From assembly GCF_005876955.1 (NCBI RefSeq), contig NZ_SSCL01000011.1, positions 62,001 through 126,000 of the forward strand: a stretch of DNA of 64,000 nucleotides. Reading direction: 5' to 3'. The position numbers and the translations under genes were made by a program. Under the pieces are notes generated by a model. That model was given only the letters and a program-made list of their open reading frames with translations, was not told where the DNA came from and made no database searches. The stretch's first letter is position 1. Each line of letters starts with the position of its first letter. Below are positions 25,227 to 34,947 of this stretch, one piece after another. This DNA is from Sinomonas gamaensis. Its GTDB lineage: Bacteria > Actinomycetota > Actinomycetes > Actinomycetales > Micrococcaceae.

Positions 25227-25684
25227 CGGGCCGTCATCTCCAAGAGGATCTCGGAGGCGCGGTGCATGATGGCCCGATCTGCGTCGGAAAGGTCATGGAG
25301 CCGCTCGGCCAGCCAGGCCGACCGAAGTCGTCTGGACTCCTCGAGCACCTCGCGGCCTGCAGCCGTGAGTGCCACGACGACCTGGCGTCCATCGCTCGGG
25401 CTGTCCGTGCGTTCAACAAGGTTCTGGGCGGACAGCGCATTGACCGTCCGGGTCATGCTCGGGGCTTGGACCCGCTCGGCGTCGGCGAGCTGCCGCATCG
25501 TCTGGGGACCGTGCTTGGCCAGCAGGGCGAGCACCGTGGTCTGGCCGGGCGTGACGACGTCGCTTCCCGCCTGATTGCGGAGCACACGCGACGTTCGCAT
25601 GATCGCGACGCGCAGCTCAACGGCGAGTTCGCCGAGGTCGGGTGCGGTGAGGTTGAGGTCGGGGGAAGTGTCAGCTGAAGGCAT
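25223..25684 (-). CDS. MarR family transcriptional regulator
   Basis: A 153-residue winged-helix regulator. VTPGQTTVLALLAKHGPQTM then QLADAERVQAPSMTRTVNAL is the recognition region and RTDSPSDGRQVVVALTAAGR is the beta wing with the conserved DxR. It overlaps the MFS start by four bases. The promoter carries an 8-bp inverted repeat over the -10 region, so autorepression together with the transporter is very likely. The ligand is unknown; MarR-MFS pairs typically answer to small phenolic or drug-like molecules. Confidence 0.93.
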   Translation of the reverse strand: MPSADTSPDLNLTAPDLGELAVELRVAIMRTSRVLRNQAGSDVVTPGQTTVLALLAKHGPQTMRQLADAERVQAPSMTRTVNALSAQNLVERTDSPSDGRQVVVALTAAGREVLEESRRLRSAWLAERLHDLSDADRAIMHRASEILLEMTAR

Positions 25685-25688
25685 TGAT

Positions 25689-25721
25689 ACTTAGCATAGC
25701 TCATTACCCTTGCTAAGTAAA
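25689..25721 (-). promoter_or_regulatory. MarR operator and promoter
   Basis: Inverted repeat ACTTAGCA (25689-25696) and TGCTAAGT (25711-25718), 14 bases apart. On the minus strand TTTACT (25721-25716) and TATGCT (25698-25693) form a -35/-10 pair with a 17-base spacer, so both repeat arms overlap promoter elements. The expected transcript start is only a few bases from the marR ATG at 25684, which suggests a nearly leaderless mRNA. Confidence 0.7.
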
Positions 25722-25783
25722 TCTCGTTGCGCCGTCACGTCTGCTGGGTGTGGACCCGGCGGACGTGACGGCGCAACGGGAAG

Positions 25784-27445
<1,662 letters not shown>

Positions 27446-27538
27446 AGCTTGGCAGAGAAGAGGAACGCTGGGTGGCGCGGACATGAAGATTTCCCGTGGT
27501 GACGAGATTCAGGCGCCGTCAGAGAGCGGACGACGGCG

Positions 27539-27829
27539 TCACCCGCCTTCTGCGAGGACTCTCTCCGCCAGCTGGCGGAGGGGGCCCGTCAGCGTCGAAT
27601 CCGGCACCTCGAGACGTTGGCGTCCGAGCTGAACGGTCCATTGGAAGGCGTCCCGCGCGAGCCCGTTTCCCGAATCCCGCTGGAGCTGGTCGGTCTGGCT
27701 GCGCGCCGCTCGGTAGAGGCCAGCCCATTCGTTGTCGGATGGCGATCGCTCGCCTCGCATCACGAATTCGACCGCGGCCCTCCGGGGAATCCCTGTGACG
27801 CCGCCGGAGCGCGAGACACTGACCCTCAC
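27539..27829 (-). CDS. Emfourin-like inhibitor of the M4 protease
   Basis: A 96-residue protein starting at a GTG with AGGGGG eight bases upstream. It opens MRVSVSRSGGVTGIPRRAAV and ends in the helical segment TGPLRQLAERVL; this beta-strand opening with RSGG matches the emfourin family, small proteins that inhibit protealysin-like M4 metalloproteases and are coded next to them. Here it follows the protease gene by 28 bases on the same strand. The product has no signal peptide, as expected for an inhibitor of a protease kept in or released from the cytoplasm. The family call rests on the opening motif and context. Confidence 0.75.
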   Translation of the reverse strand: MRVSVSRSGGVTGIPRRAAVEFVMRGERSPSDNEWAGLYRAARSQTDQLQRDSGNGLARDAFQWTVQLGRQRLEVPDSTLTGPLRQLAERVLAEGG

Positions 27830-27857
27830 GCCGATACCCCCTGCCTATTCCTGCCGC

Positions 27858-28889
27858 CTACTGGGCACCCACCCCCACAGTCCGCCAGGCAGTTCCGATG
27901 GCCGCCTCCTCATCGGAGTGCAAGCCGAACAGCCGCCTTGCCGTGACAACAGTCTCGCGGGCAAACCCCACGAAGTCGACGCGATCGTCCAGCTTCCCTC
28001 CGGCCACCGTCTCGAACCACACTCGGCCGACACGCTCCCACGCGTGGCCCCCCAACTCGGTGGCAGCGAGGTAGAAGGCATGATTGGGAATCCCGGAGTT
28101 CATGTGGACGCCCCCGTTGTCCTCACGGGTCCGCACAAACCCGTCCATGCGGCTCGGCTGCGGGTCCTTCCCGAGGATCGGGTCGTCGTAGGCGGTCCCG
28201 GGTGCAGCGAGCGACCGGATGCCCGCGCCCTGAATGCCGGGAGCGAAGATGCCCTCTCCGATGAGCCACGTGGCCTCGTGGACCGTCTGCCCGAGCGCGT
28301 GCTGCTCCACCATGACTCCCACCACGTCCGCGAAGCTCTCGTTGAGCGCGCCCGACTGGCCTTCGTAGGCAAGATTGGTGGTGTATTGGAGAAGGCCGTG
28401 GCCGAGCTCGTGCGCGATGACGCTGAGGGATGACGTGAAGGAATTGAACACCTTCCGGTCCCCGTCCCCGAAGACCATGCGGGAGCCGTCCCAGAAGGCG
28501 TTGTCGTACGCGGACCCGAAGTGGACCGTGCCCTCAAGCGCCAGACCGTCGCCGTCCAGGCTCGATCGCCCGAAGGCGTCGTCGAGGAAGCCATAGGTGG
28601 CCCCAAGCCCGTCGTAGGCACGGTTGACGTCGACGTCATCGACGGTGTCCTGGCCCTCTTTGCGCACGAGGCGCCCCGGCAGATCCTCGGAACCTCCCGC
28701 GTCGCTGATTTCGCGGTGAAGTCCTCCCCGCCCGCCTGGCCGAGCTCCGTCGTCGGCCTCCAAGGTCCTGGCGACGCGCAGCCGCTGGTCCGCCACCAGC
28801 GTCAGACGGGCTTCCCGTGAGGCCTCTCGCGGCGCAGCGCCAGCGATCCGCTCGAGAAGATAGGGCGGGATGACTCCTTGTCTCACCAT
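27858..28889 (-). CDS. Protealysin-like M4 family metalloprotease
   Basis: A 343-residue thermolysin-fold zinc protease, started at the ATG at 28889 because it gives the protealysin-type precursor; longer upstream reading lacks homology. There is no signal peptide. A short propeptide begins MVRQGVIPPYLLERIA, where PPYLLERI is the conserved propeptide motif of this branch. The zinc site is HELGH at 160-164 (E161 catalytic) with the third ligand E184 in GALNESFADV; the catalytic histidine is H270 in NSGIPNHAFYLAA. Length matches protealysin (about 341). The emfourin-like gene follows directly, making a protease-inhibitor operon. Confidence 0.92.
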   Translation of the reverse strand: MVRQGVIPPYLLERIAGAAPREASREARLTLVADQRLRVARTLEADDGARPGGRGGLHREISDAGGSEDLPGRLVRKEGQDTVDDVDVNRAYDGLGATYGFLDDAFGRSSLDGDGLALEGTVHFGSAYDNAFWDGSRMVFGDGDRKVFNSFTSSLSVIAHELGHGLLQYTTNLAYEGQSGALNESFADVVGVMVEQHALGQTVHEATWLIGEGIFAPGIQGAGIRSLAAPGTAYDDPILGKDPQPSRMDGFVRTREDNGGVHMNSGIPNHAFYLAATELGGHAWERVGRVWFETVAGGKLDDRVDFVGFARETVVTARRLFGLHSDEEAAIGTAWRTVGVGAQ

Positions 28890-29011
28890 GAACTCACGGT
28901 ATTGACCCCCACCGACATTTCTTGGGGGCCTTGGCCGCGGGGCGCGAGTAGGCTGGAGGCGGCGCCGAGTGAGGCACCTGTTCGGAACAGATCGTTGGGG
29001 AGCGAGGGGAC

Positions 29012-29698
29012 ATGGCGGACGTGCACGACGATCGCGAGCAGGGCGTGCCGGAGTGGAACAAGCATCAGGGAGATCAGCCCACCGAGCCGATCCAGCCTGA
29101 GTCCCGGCACTCAACCCGCCCGATTCCTCCGGTTCCCCAGGCGCCGACCTCGCCTGGCGCCTCGGCCGCCCCGCCCACCGAGCCGATCCAGCCTGAGTCC
29201 CGGCACTCAACCCGCCCGATTCCTCCGGTTCCCCAGGCGCCGACCTCGCCTGGCGCCTCGGCCGCCCCGCCCACCGCAGCCGGCAACCCCTACGCCCAAG
29301 GCCCGTACGGCCAATCTGCCTATGGCCAATCTGCCTATGGCCAACCGGCCTACGGCCAAGCCCCGTACAGCCAGCCCGAATACTCCCAGCCCAGCTACCC
29401 GCAGCCCTCGTACGGGTACCCGCAGCCTTATTCCTACATCCAGCCCGAGCCCAAAGGCCTCAGCATCGCCTCGATGGTCTGCGGGATCGCGGCCCTCGTG
29501 GGCTTCGGCTTCTTCCTGCTGCCGCAGATTGCCGCGGTGGTGCTCGGCCATCTCGGCCTGGCCCGGGAACCGGCTGGCCGCGGGTTCGCCATCGCGGGGC
29601 TGGTCATGGGCTACGTCGGCCTGCTCATCACCGTGGTGGTGATCGCCTTCTTCGTGATCGCGATCGCGTCGGTCAGCCGATCTCCCTACGGGTACTAG
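29012..29698 (+). CDS. DUF4190-type membrane protein with duplicated Pro-rich linker
   Basis: A 228-residue protein starting at an ATG behind a GAGGGGA ribosome site. Residues 24-55 and 56-87 are identical 32-residue units (TEPIQPESRHSTRPIPP...), followed by a Tyr/Gln/Pro/Gly-rich segment with YGQ repeats (about 92-145). The C-terminal 75 residues hold two helices (IASMVCGIAALVGFGFFLLP and GLLITVVVIAFFVIAIASV) around AVVLGHLGLAREPAGRGFAI, the DUF4190 pattern. Such proteins sit in the membrane with the disordered part in the cytoplasm; role unknown. Its last 26 bases overlap the convergent amidase gene. Confidence 0.85.
   Translation: MADVHDDREQGVPEWNKHQGDQPTEPIQPESRHSTRPIPPVPQAPTSPGASAAPPTEPIQPESRHSTRPIPPVPQAPTSPGASAAPPTAAGNPYAQGPYGQSAYGQSAYGQPAYGQAPYSQPEYSQPSYPQPSYGYPQPYSYIQPEPKGLSIASMVCGIAALVGFGFFLLPQIAAVVLGHLGLAREPAGRGFAIAGLVMGYVGLLITVVVIAFFVIAIASVSRSPYGY
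29081..29272. repeat. Perfect 96-bp tandem duplication
   Basis: 29081-29176 and 29177-29272 are identical in every base, encoding the same 32 residues twice. Absence of silent differences points to a recent in-frame duplication, and the identity extends a few bases into the flanks (GCCC on the left, ACCGC on the right). Confidence 0.95.
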
Positions 29699-31124
29699 CC
29701 GGCTCTTCGAGCAGCCGCGCGAGCTGGAGGAGCAGGGCCTCCGAGCCCATCGGCCCCACGAGCTGCACGCCCATGGGCACCCCGAGGCCGGTCCACAGAG
29801 TCGGAACCGACACAGCGGGAAGGCCGCAGACGTTCACCATCGACGACCACGGCGCGAACTCGCATTGCCGCGCGTAGTCGTGGTCCGCGGTCGCCTCCCA
29901 CTCCTGTCCGGAAAACCAGCCGATGGGCCGGGGCGTCTGTGCAAGGGCGGGCATGAGCATGACGTCCCAAGGCCGATACTGGGCCACGGTGTCGCGTTCG
30001 AAGCGGCGCAGGAAGGCGAGTGCCTCGTCGAGCTTGGCTCGGCTCCGCTGCTGGGCCCGGCGCCGGAACGCGCGGGTGAGAGGCGTGAGAAGCGGCTCCC
30101 GCTCGGGCCTGATCCTCAGGCTTCCGACCCCGGCAGTCCACGCGGCCGTGAACGCATCCGGGTAGCGGTTGTCGTAGCGGATCTCGGCCTCGGCGACGAG
30201 GTGGCCCGCCGCAGCCAGACGTTCGGCGGCTGCGTCCAGCGCAGCGAGTGCTTCAGGTTCGGGTGCTACTCGATAGCGCTGTTCCCATGGGCTGGAGAGG
30301 GTGACGCCGATCCTGAGCCGGCGCGGCTCGCCCTGGAGGGCGTCGAGGTACGACGCCGAGTGGCGGCCGGAGTGCCCTGCCCGCCGATCGCTGCTCGCAC
30401 TTCGCCCGAGGAGCGCGTCGAGCAGGAGCGCCGCATCCTCTGCCGACCGTGCAAGGGGGCCGGAGACGACGAGCCGTGCCGGATCCCCCGTGCTCTCACC
30501 GGCCGGGATCAGGCCGCGGCCCGGTTTCAGCCCGACGAGCCCGCACGCCGCAGCGGGAATCCTGATGGAGCCTCCGCCGTCGCTTCCGGGTGCAACCGGG
30601 ATTAGTCCTGCCGCCACCGCCGCCGCCGAACCTCCCGAGGACCCGCCGGAGCTCAGTGCAAGTGCATGCGGATTCCTGGATGGCCCGGCAACCCGGTTCT
30701 CGGAGTAGGCCGTGAGTCCGAACTCGGGGACCTGGGTCTTCCCGAGGGAGATCATCCCGGCGGCTCGGAGCAGGGCCACGACCGGGCCGTCGCTCGAGGC
30801 GGGTGGATGGTCGATGGCCGCGCTGCCGTGCGTCGTGGGCACGCCGGCGATGTCGTGAAGGTCCTTGAAGGCGGTCGGGACGCCGTGCAAGGCGGGGAGC
30901 GTGTCGAGCGTGCCGTTCCGGCGGGCTGCGGCGTGCGTCTCGTCGGCGGCCGCTGCCGCTTCGAGCGCCGCTTCGGCGGTCACCGTCACGAACGCCCCGA
31001 GACGGCGATTCGAGGCTTCGATCGCCTCGAGGCAATGGCCGACGGCGTCGCGAGCCGAGAGTTCGCCGGTGCGCAGAGCATCGCGGAGCCCGCGCGCGGA
31101 AAGGCGGGCTACGCCGTCGTCCAT
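29673..31124 (-). CDS. Amidase signature family hydrolase
   Basis: A 483-residue amidase from the ATG at 31124, which has GGGAGGAG six bases upstream; an ATG 12 codons earlier has no such site. The Ser-cisSer-Lys triad is visible: Lys in GVPTAFKDLHD, cis-Ser in LSSGGSSGGSAAAVAAG and nucleophile Ser in GSDGGGSIRIPAAACGLVG. The fold is shared by GatA and many amide hydrolases; absence of gatB or gatC nearby and the length argue for a catabolic amidase with unknown substrate. Its 3' end overlaps the DUF4190 gene by 26 bases. Confidence 0.92.
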   Translation of the reverse strand: MDDGVARLSARGLRDALRTGELSARDAVGHCLEAIEASNRRLGAFVTVTAEAALEAAAAADETHAAARRNGTLDTLPALHGVPTAFKDLHDIAGVPTTHGSAAIDHPPASSDGPVVALLRAAGMISLGKTQVPEFGLTAYSENRVAGPSRNPHALALSSGGSSGGSAAAVAAGLIPVAPGSDGGGSIRIPAAACGLVGLKPGRGLIPAGESTGDPARLVVSGPLARSAEDAALLLDALLGRSASSDRRAGHSGRHSASYLDALQGEPRRLRIGVTLSSPWEQRYRVAPEPEALAALDAAAERLAAAGHLVAEAEIRYDNRYPDAFTAAWTAGVGSLRIRPEREPLLTPLTRAFRRRAQQRSRAKLDEALAFLRRFERDTVAQYRPWDVMLMPALAQTPRPIGWFSGQEWEATADHDYARQCEFAPWSSMVNVCGLPAVSVPTLWTGLGVPMGVQLVGPMGSEALLLQLARLLEEPASTRREIG

Positions 31125-31210
31125 CCGTCTCCTCCCGGCGCCCGTCGCGGACCTACTCACTATAGGCTTGAGGGGAAAATCCCCGATTGCTGTTGACGGA
31201 GGGCATCAAG

Positions 31211-31534
31211 ATGGCCGAGTTCGAATCCGTGCGTGTCGACAAGCTGCCGCAGGGCACGCTGCTCGACGTCCGCGAGGACTACGAATGGGAGGCCGGCCAC
31301 GCCGACGGCGCAGTGCACATTCCCATGGACCAGCTGCCGGCGCGGCTCGGGGAGCTCGACCCGGACGAGGACCTTCTGGTCGTGTGCCGCACGGGCGGCC
31401 GTTCGGCCAGGGTGACGAGCTGGCTCGTCGATCAGGGCTACTCGGCGTTCAACGTGGTGGGCGGCATGGACGCGTGGCTTGAGGCTGGGAGGCCCATCGT
31501 GTCCGAGAACGGCCAGCGCCCCACGGTCCTCTAG
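31211..31534 (+). CDS. Single-domain rhodanese
   Basis: A 107-residue rhodanese-like protein started at the ATG at 31211 behind GGAGGG. LLDVREDYEWEAGHADGAVHIP is the fold signature and the active cysteine is C59 in VVCRTGGRS, a six-residue loop plus one as in sulfurtransferases of the GlpE/PspE kind. It moves sulfane sulfur, for example from thiosulfate to a thiol acceptor. It shares one base with the start of pheA (stop TAG, start GTG), so the two are transcribed and probably translated together. Confidence 0.92.
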   Translation: MAEFESVRVDKLPQGTLLDVREDYEWEAGHADGAVHIPMDQLPARLGELDPDEDLLVVCRTGGRSARVTSWLVDQGYSAFNVVGGMDAWLEAGRPIVSENGQRPTVL

Positions 31535-32454
31535 TGATCTACACCTTCCTGGGCCCCGAGGGGACGTTCACCGAAGCCGCCCTCTTCAAGGTGCCCGAGG
31601 CCCGCGAAGCCACGCGGATACCCTCGTCGAGCGTGAACGAGGCCTTGGAGCTTGTGCGCGCGGGGGGCGCGGATGCCGCGATGGTCCCGATCGAGAACTC
31701 GGTCGAGGGCGGCGTGACGGCCACGCTGGACGCGATCTCGACGGGGCCCGAGCTGCGGATCGTCCGTGAGGAACTGGTGCCGATCACGTTCGTCCTCGTG
31801 GCTCGCCCTGGAACGAAGCTCGCCGACGTGCGCCGGGTATTGACCCACGGGCATGCATGGGCGCAATGCAGAGGATGGGCTGCTGCTCATATTCCGTCGG
31901 CGGAATACGAACCCGCATCGTCAACGGCCGCCGGGGCGTTGGCACTGCTCGAGCCGACCGTGCGTCCCGGGGATGCCGCCATCTGCAGCCCGATCGTGGC
32001 GGAGGAGCATCCCGAACTCGATGTGCTCGCCGCCGATCTGGGCGACAACCCGGGCGCTGTCACGCGGTTCATCCTGGTCGCACAGCCCGGAACCCTTCCC
32101 GAGCCGACGGGGGCTGACAAGACCACCGTCGCGGTGCCGCTTCCTGAGGATCACCCCGGTGCGCTCATGGAGATCCTGTGGCAGTTCGCCTCGCGGGGCG
32201 TCAACCTCTCGCGCATCGAATCGCGGCCCACGGGCGAGTACCTCGGCCATTATTTCTTCAGCATCGACGCCGAAGGCCACGTCCGGGACGCCCGCGTCGC
32301 CGACGCCCTCGGAGGCCTGTACCGGCTGAGCCCCGAGACCCGATTCCTGGGCTCCTATCCCCGAGCCGACGGGGTTCGGCCGACCGTGCTCCCGCACAAC
32401 GCCGACGAGGCGTTCGAGGCCAGCGAAGCCTGGGTGCGCTCGATCCTCGGGTGA
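31534..32454 (+). CDS. pheA: Prephenate dehydratase
   Basis: A 306-residue monofunctional enzyme that makes phenylpyruvate for phenylalanine synthesis. The N-terminal domain opens YTFLGPEGTFTEAAL and contains AMVPIENSVEGGVTATLDA and the catalytic TRF in AVTRFILVAQ. A C-terminal ACT domain (GALMEILWQFASRGVNLSRI then ESRPTGEYLGHYFF) provides feedback by phenylalanine. There is no chorismate mutase domain. Start is a GTG overlapping the rhodanese stop. Confidence 0.95.
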   Translation: MIYTFLGPEGTFTEAALFKVPEAREATRIPSSSVNEALELVRAGGADAAMVPIENSVEGGVTATLDAISTGPELRIVREELVPITFVLVARPGTKLADVRRVLTHGHAWAQCRGWAAAHIPSAEYEPASSTAAGALALLEPTVRPGDAAICSPIVAEEHPELDVLAADLGDNPGAVTRFILVAQPGTLPEPTGADKTTVAVPLPEDHPGALMEILWQFASRGVNLSRIESRPTGEYLGHYFFSIDAEGHVRDARVADALGGLYRLSPETRFLGSYPRADGVRPTVLPHNADEAFEASEAWVRSILG

Positions 32455-32458
32455 GGCT

Positions 32459-33511
32459 TCAGTGCGCCACGCGCGCCAGCAGCGAGAGCGGATTGACCTC
32501 GACGCGGATATCTGTCGCGGGCCCCGTGGGATCGCCGTCCGCCTGCGTCTCGACTGGCTCCGCGCTCCTGATGCGAACGTTCTGCGCGCCGTAGAACGAC
32601 ATCGCCGGAACCGGCCGATTGTGCTGGAACGTCACCTTGAGGTACATCGCGATCCAGCCGATCAGGGTACGGGGGCTCATCACCACGATGTCCAGAACCC
32701 CGTCGTCCACATATGCCTCGGGGATGAAGTCGACGCCCCCGGGCAGCTTGCCGCAGTTCGCGAACAGGACGCTGCGCACGCGACGGGTCTGGAATTCGCC
32801 GTCGTTCAGTGAGATCTCCACGCGCTTCCGACGCCGTCCCGGCATGTGGCGGATCCCGGCCTCGGTGTAGGCGATCCAGCCCACCGCACGCTTCAGGTCC
32901 TCGTTCGTATCGCTCAGGATCTCGGCGTCCATGCCCATCCCCGCGATGACCAGGAACGTGTGCTCGGACGTCTCGCCCGTCACCCGGTTCCTGAGTTCCA
33001 TCCTCGCCGTGTCGATGCGGCGCTGCCGGCCGAACAGCGCTGTGTGGACGCAGTGGGAGAGGTTGGTGACGTCGAGATCGAGGTTCCGAGCGAGCAGGTT
33101 GCCGGTCCCGAGGGGGACCAGCCCGAGCGCCACATCCGTCCCTGCGAGGGCTTCCGCCACCACGCGCACGGTGCCGTCGCCCCCGCAGGGGATCACGACG
33201 TCGGCCCCCGCCTCGAGCGCCTTGCGCGCCATCGAATGCCCCGGGTCGTCCACGAGCGTCTCGAAGACCATCGGCTTGGGCCAGCCGGCCCCACGGCACG
33301 CCGCTTCAATGAGCATCTCCGCTTCGGCGGCGCGGGCCTTGATGGGATTGAGGATGACGGCCACCTGCTGTGGACCCGGCGGAGGGGATTGCGCCGGCTC
33401 ACCGACCGCGCTGCGGCTGTGCTGTTCCCTCAGCCTGCGCACGCCCCACCAGCTGGTCACCGCGAAGGCACCAGCCGCAGCGATGCTTCCACCGACGATC
33501 CAGTTGCGCAT
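32459..33511 (-). CDS. Diacylglycerol/lipid kinase family protein with N-terminal anchor
   Basis: A 350-residue protein with one N-terminal membrane helix (about 4-23, VGGSIAAAGAFAVTSWWGV) and a DagK-like catalytic part. VAVILNPIKA opens the domain, VIPCGGDGTVRVVAEAL is the ATP-binding GGDGT motif and VPLGTGNLLARNL follows. Relatives phosphorylate diacylglycerol or other lipids such as sphingosine-like bases. It converges with pheA four bases away and is divergent from serS across 75 bases. The lipid substrate is not readable from sequence. Confidence 0.9.
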   Translation of the reverse strand: MRNWIVGGSIAAAGAFAVTSWWGVRRLREQHSRSAVGEPAQSPPPGPQQVAVILNPIKARAAEAEMLIEAACRGAGWPKPMVFETLVDDPGHSMARKALEAGADVVIPCGGDGTVRVVAEALAGTDVALGLVPLGTGNLLARNLDLDVTNLSHCVHTALFGRQRRIDTARMELRNRVTGETSEHTFLVIAGMGMDAEILSDTNEDLKRAVGWIAYTEAGIRHMPGRRRKRVEISLNDGEFQTRRVRSVLFANCGKLPGGVDFIPEAYVDDGVLDIVVMSPRTLIGWIAMYLKVTFQHNRPVPAMSFYGAQNVRIRSAEPVETQADGDPTGPATDIRVEVNPLSLLARVAH

Positions 33512-33586
33512 GGTGCCTTCACTCTATCCCGCCGACTTGTGCACCTGACGCCGCGGTGCGTACGCCCCGGCGGTTAGGCTAGGGGC

Positions 33587-34873
33587 GTGATCGACGTCAG
33601 AGAACTCAGCGAGAACCCCGAGAAGTTCCGGGCCAGCCAGCGCGCGCGGGGTGCCGACGAGTCCCTCGTGGACCGGCTCCTCGCTGCCGATTCCCGCCGC
33701 CGTGCTGCTCTCACCCAGTACGAGTCGCTGCGCGCCGAGCAGAACGCGTTCGGCAAGAAGGTCGCGGCCGCGAAGGGCGAGGAAAAGCAGGTGCTGCTAG
33801 CCGAGGTGAAGGATCTGGCCGCCAAGGTGAAGTCCGCCTCGAGCGAGGCCGACGAGGCTCAGGCCGAGCAGGACGAGCTGATGCGCATCTTCCCGAACCT
33901 CGTCATCGACGGGGTTCCGGCCGGCGGCGAGGACGACTACGTCGTCGTCAAGACGGTGGGGACGCCGCGCGACTTCGGTGCCGAGGGCTTCGAGCCGCGC
34001 GACCACCTCGAGATCGGCGAGCTCCTCGGCGCGATCGACATGGAGCGCGGCGCGAAGGTTTCCGGCGCACGGTTCTACTTCCTCAAGGGCGTTGGCGCGC
34101 GCCTCGAGCTCGCGCTCCTGCAGATGGCCCTCGACCAGGCCATCGCCGCCGGCTTCACCCCGATGATCACCCCCACGCTCGTCCGCCCCGAGACCATGCA
34201 GGGCACCGGGTTCGACGTGAAGCACGACGCAGAGATCTACCGCCTCGCCGAGGACGACCTGTACCTCGTCGGGACCTCGGAAGTCTCGCTCGCCGGGTAC
34301 CACTCGGATGAGATCCTCGACCTCTCGAGGGGTCCGATCCGCTACGCCGGCTGGTCTTCGTGCTACCGCCGCGAGGCCGGGTCGCACGGCAAGGACACCA
34401 GGGGCATCATCCGCGTGCACCAGTTCAACAAGGTCGAGATGTTCTCCTACGTTCCGCTCGATCAGGCCGAGGCCGAACATGCCCGCCTGCTCGCGTGGGA
34501 GGAGGAGATGCTGGCGAAGGTCGAGCTCCCGTACCGCGTCATCGACACAGCGGCCGGAGACCTCGGCATGAGCGCGGCCCGGAAGTTCGACTGCGAGGCG
34601 TGGGTCCCCACACAGGGTCGTTACCGCGAGCTGACCTCCACGTCCAACTGCACGGGCTTCCAGGCGCGGCGGCTCAACATCCGCGAGCGGATGTTCGACA
34701 ACGACGGCGCCCCGAAGGGCACGCGCAGTGCCGCCACGCTCAATGGCACGCTCGCCACGACGCGTTGGCTCGTGGCAATTCTCGAGCACCACCAGAACCC
34801 CGATGGCTCCGTGAACGTCCCGACAGCCCTTCGGCCTTACCTCGGCGGCCTGGAGGTCCTCCCGGTCCTCTGA
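33587..34873 (+). CDS. serS: Seryl-tRNA synthetase
   Basis: A 428-residue class II synthetase from a GTG start. The N-terminal 110 residues form the tRNA-binding coiled coil ([16 protein letters not shown] through [20 protein letters not shown]). The catalytic core follows, with motif 2 in [20 protein letters not shown] and motif 3 in [15 protein letters not shown]. Charges tRNA-Ser and, where present, tRNA-Sec. Full length, intact. Confidence 0.97.
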   Translation: MIDVRELSENPEKFRASQRARGADESLVDRLLAADSRRRAALTQYESLRAEQNAFGKKVAAAKGEEKQVLLAEVKDLAAKVKSASSEADEAQAEQDELMRIFPNLVIDGVPAGGEDDYVVVKTVGTPRDFGAEGFEPRDHLEIGELLGAIDMERGAKVSGARFYFLKGVGARLELALLQMALDQAIAAGFTPMITPTLVRPETMQGTGFDVKHDAEIYRLAEDDLYLVGTSEVSLAGYHSDEILDLSRGPIRYAGWSSCYRREAGSHGKDTRGIIRVHQFNKVEMFSYVPLDQAEAEHARLLAWEEEMLAKVELPYRVIDTAAGDLGMSAARKFDCEAWVPTQGRYRELTSTSNCTGFQARRLNIRERMFDNDGAPKGTRSAATLNGTLATTRWLVAILEHHQNPDGSVNVPTALRPYLGGLEVLPVL

Positions 34874-34888
34874 CCCTTGGGCGGATCT

Positions 34889-34947
34889 GAGACGCCTTGT
34901 GGCCGAGAAGACGACTTCAAGCGATCTTCTCGACCACAAGGCGTCTC
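34889..34947. repeat. 23-bp-arm palindrome spanning the stop codon of the AbiEi/DUF559-like gene
   Basis: Arms 34889-34911 and 34925-34947 are complementary at 22 of 23 positions, loop 13 bases. The right arm encodes the last seven or eight residues of the convergent AbiEi/DUF559-like protein, whose stop (34917-34919) is in the loop; the left arm is intergenic. It may act as terminator for serS and the convergent gene, but its length and its entry into coding sequence are unusual. No T-tract is adjacent. Confidence 0.85.
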
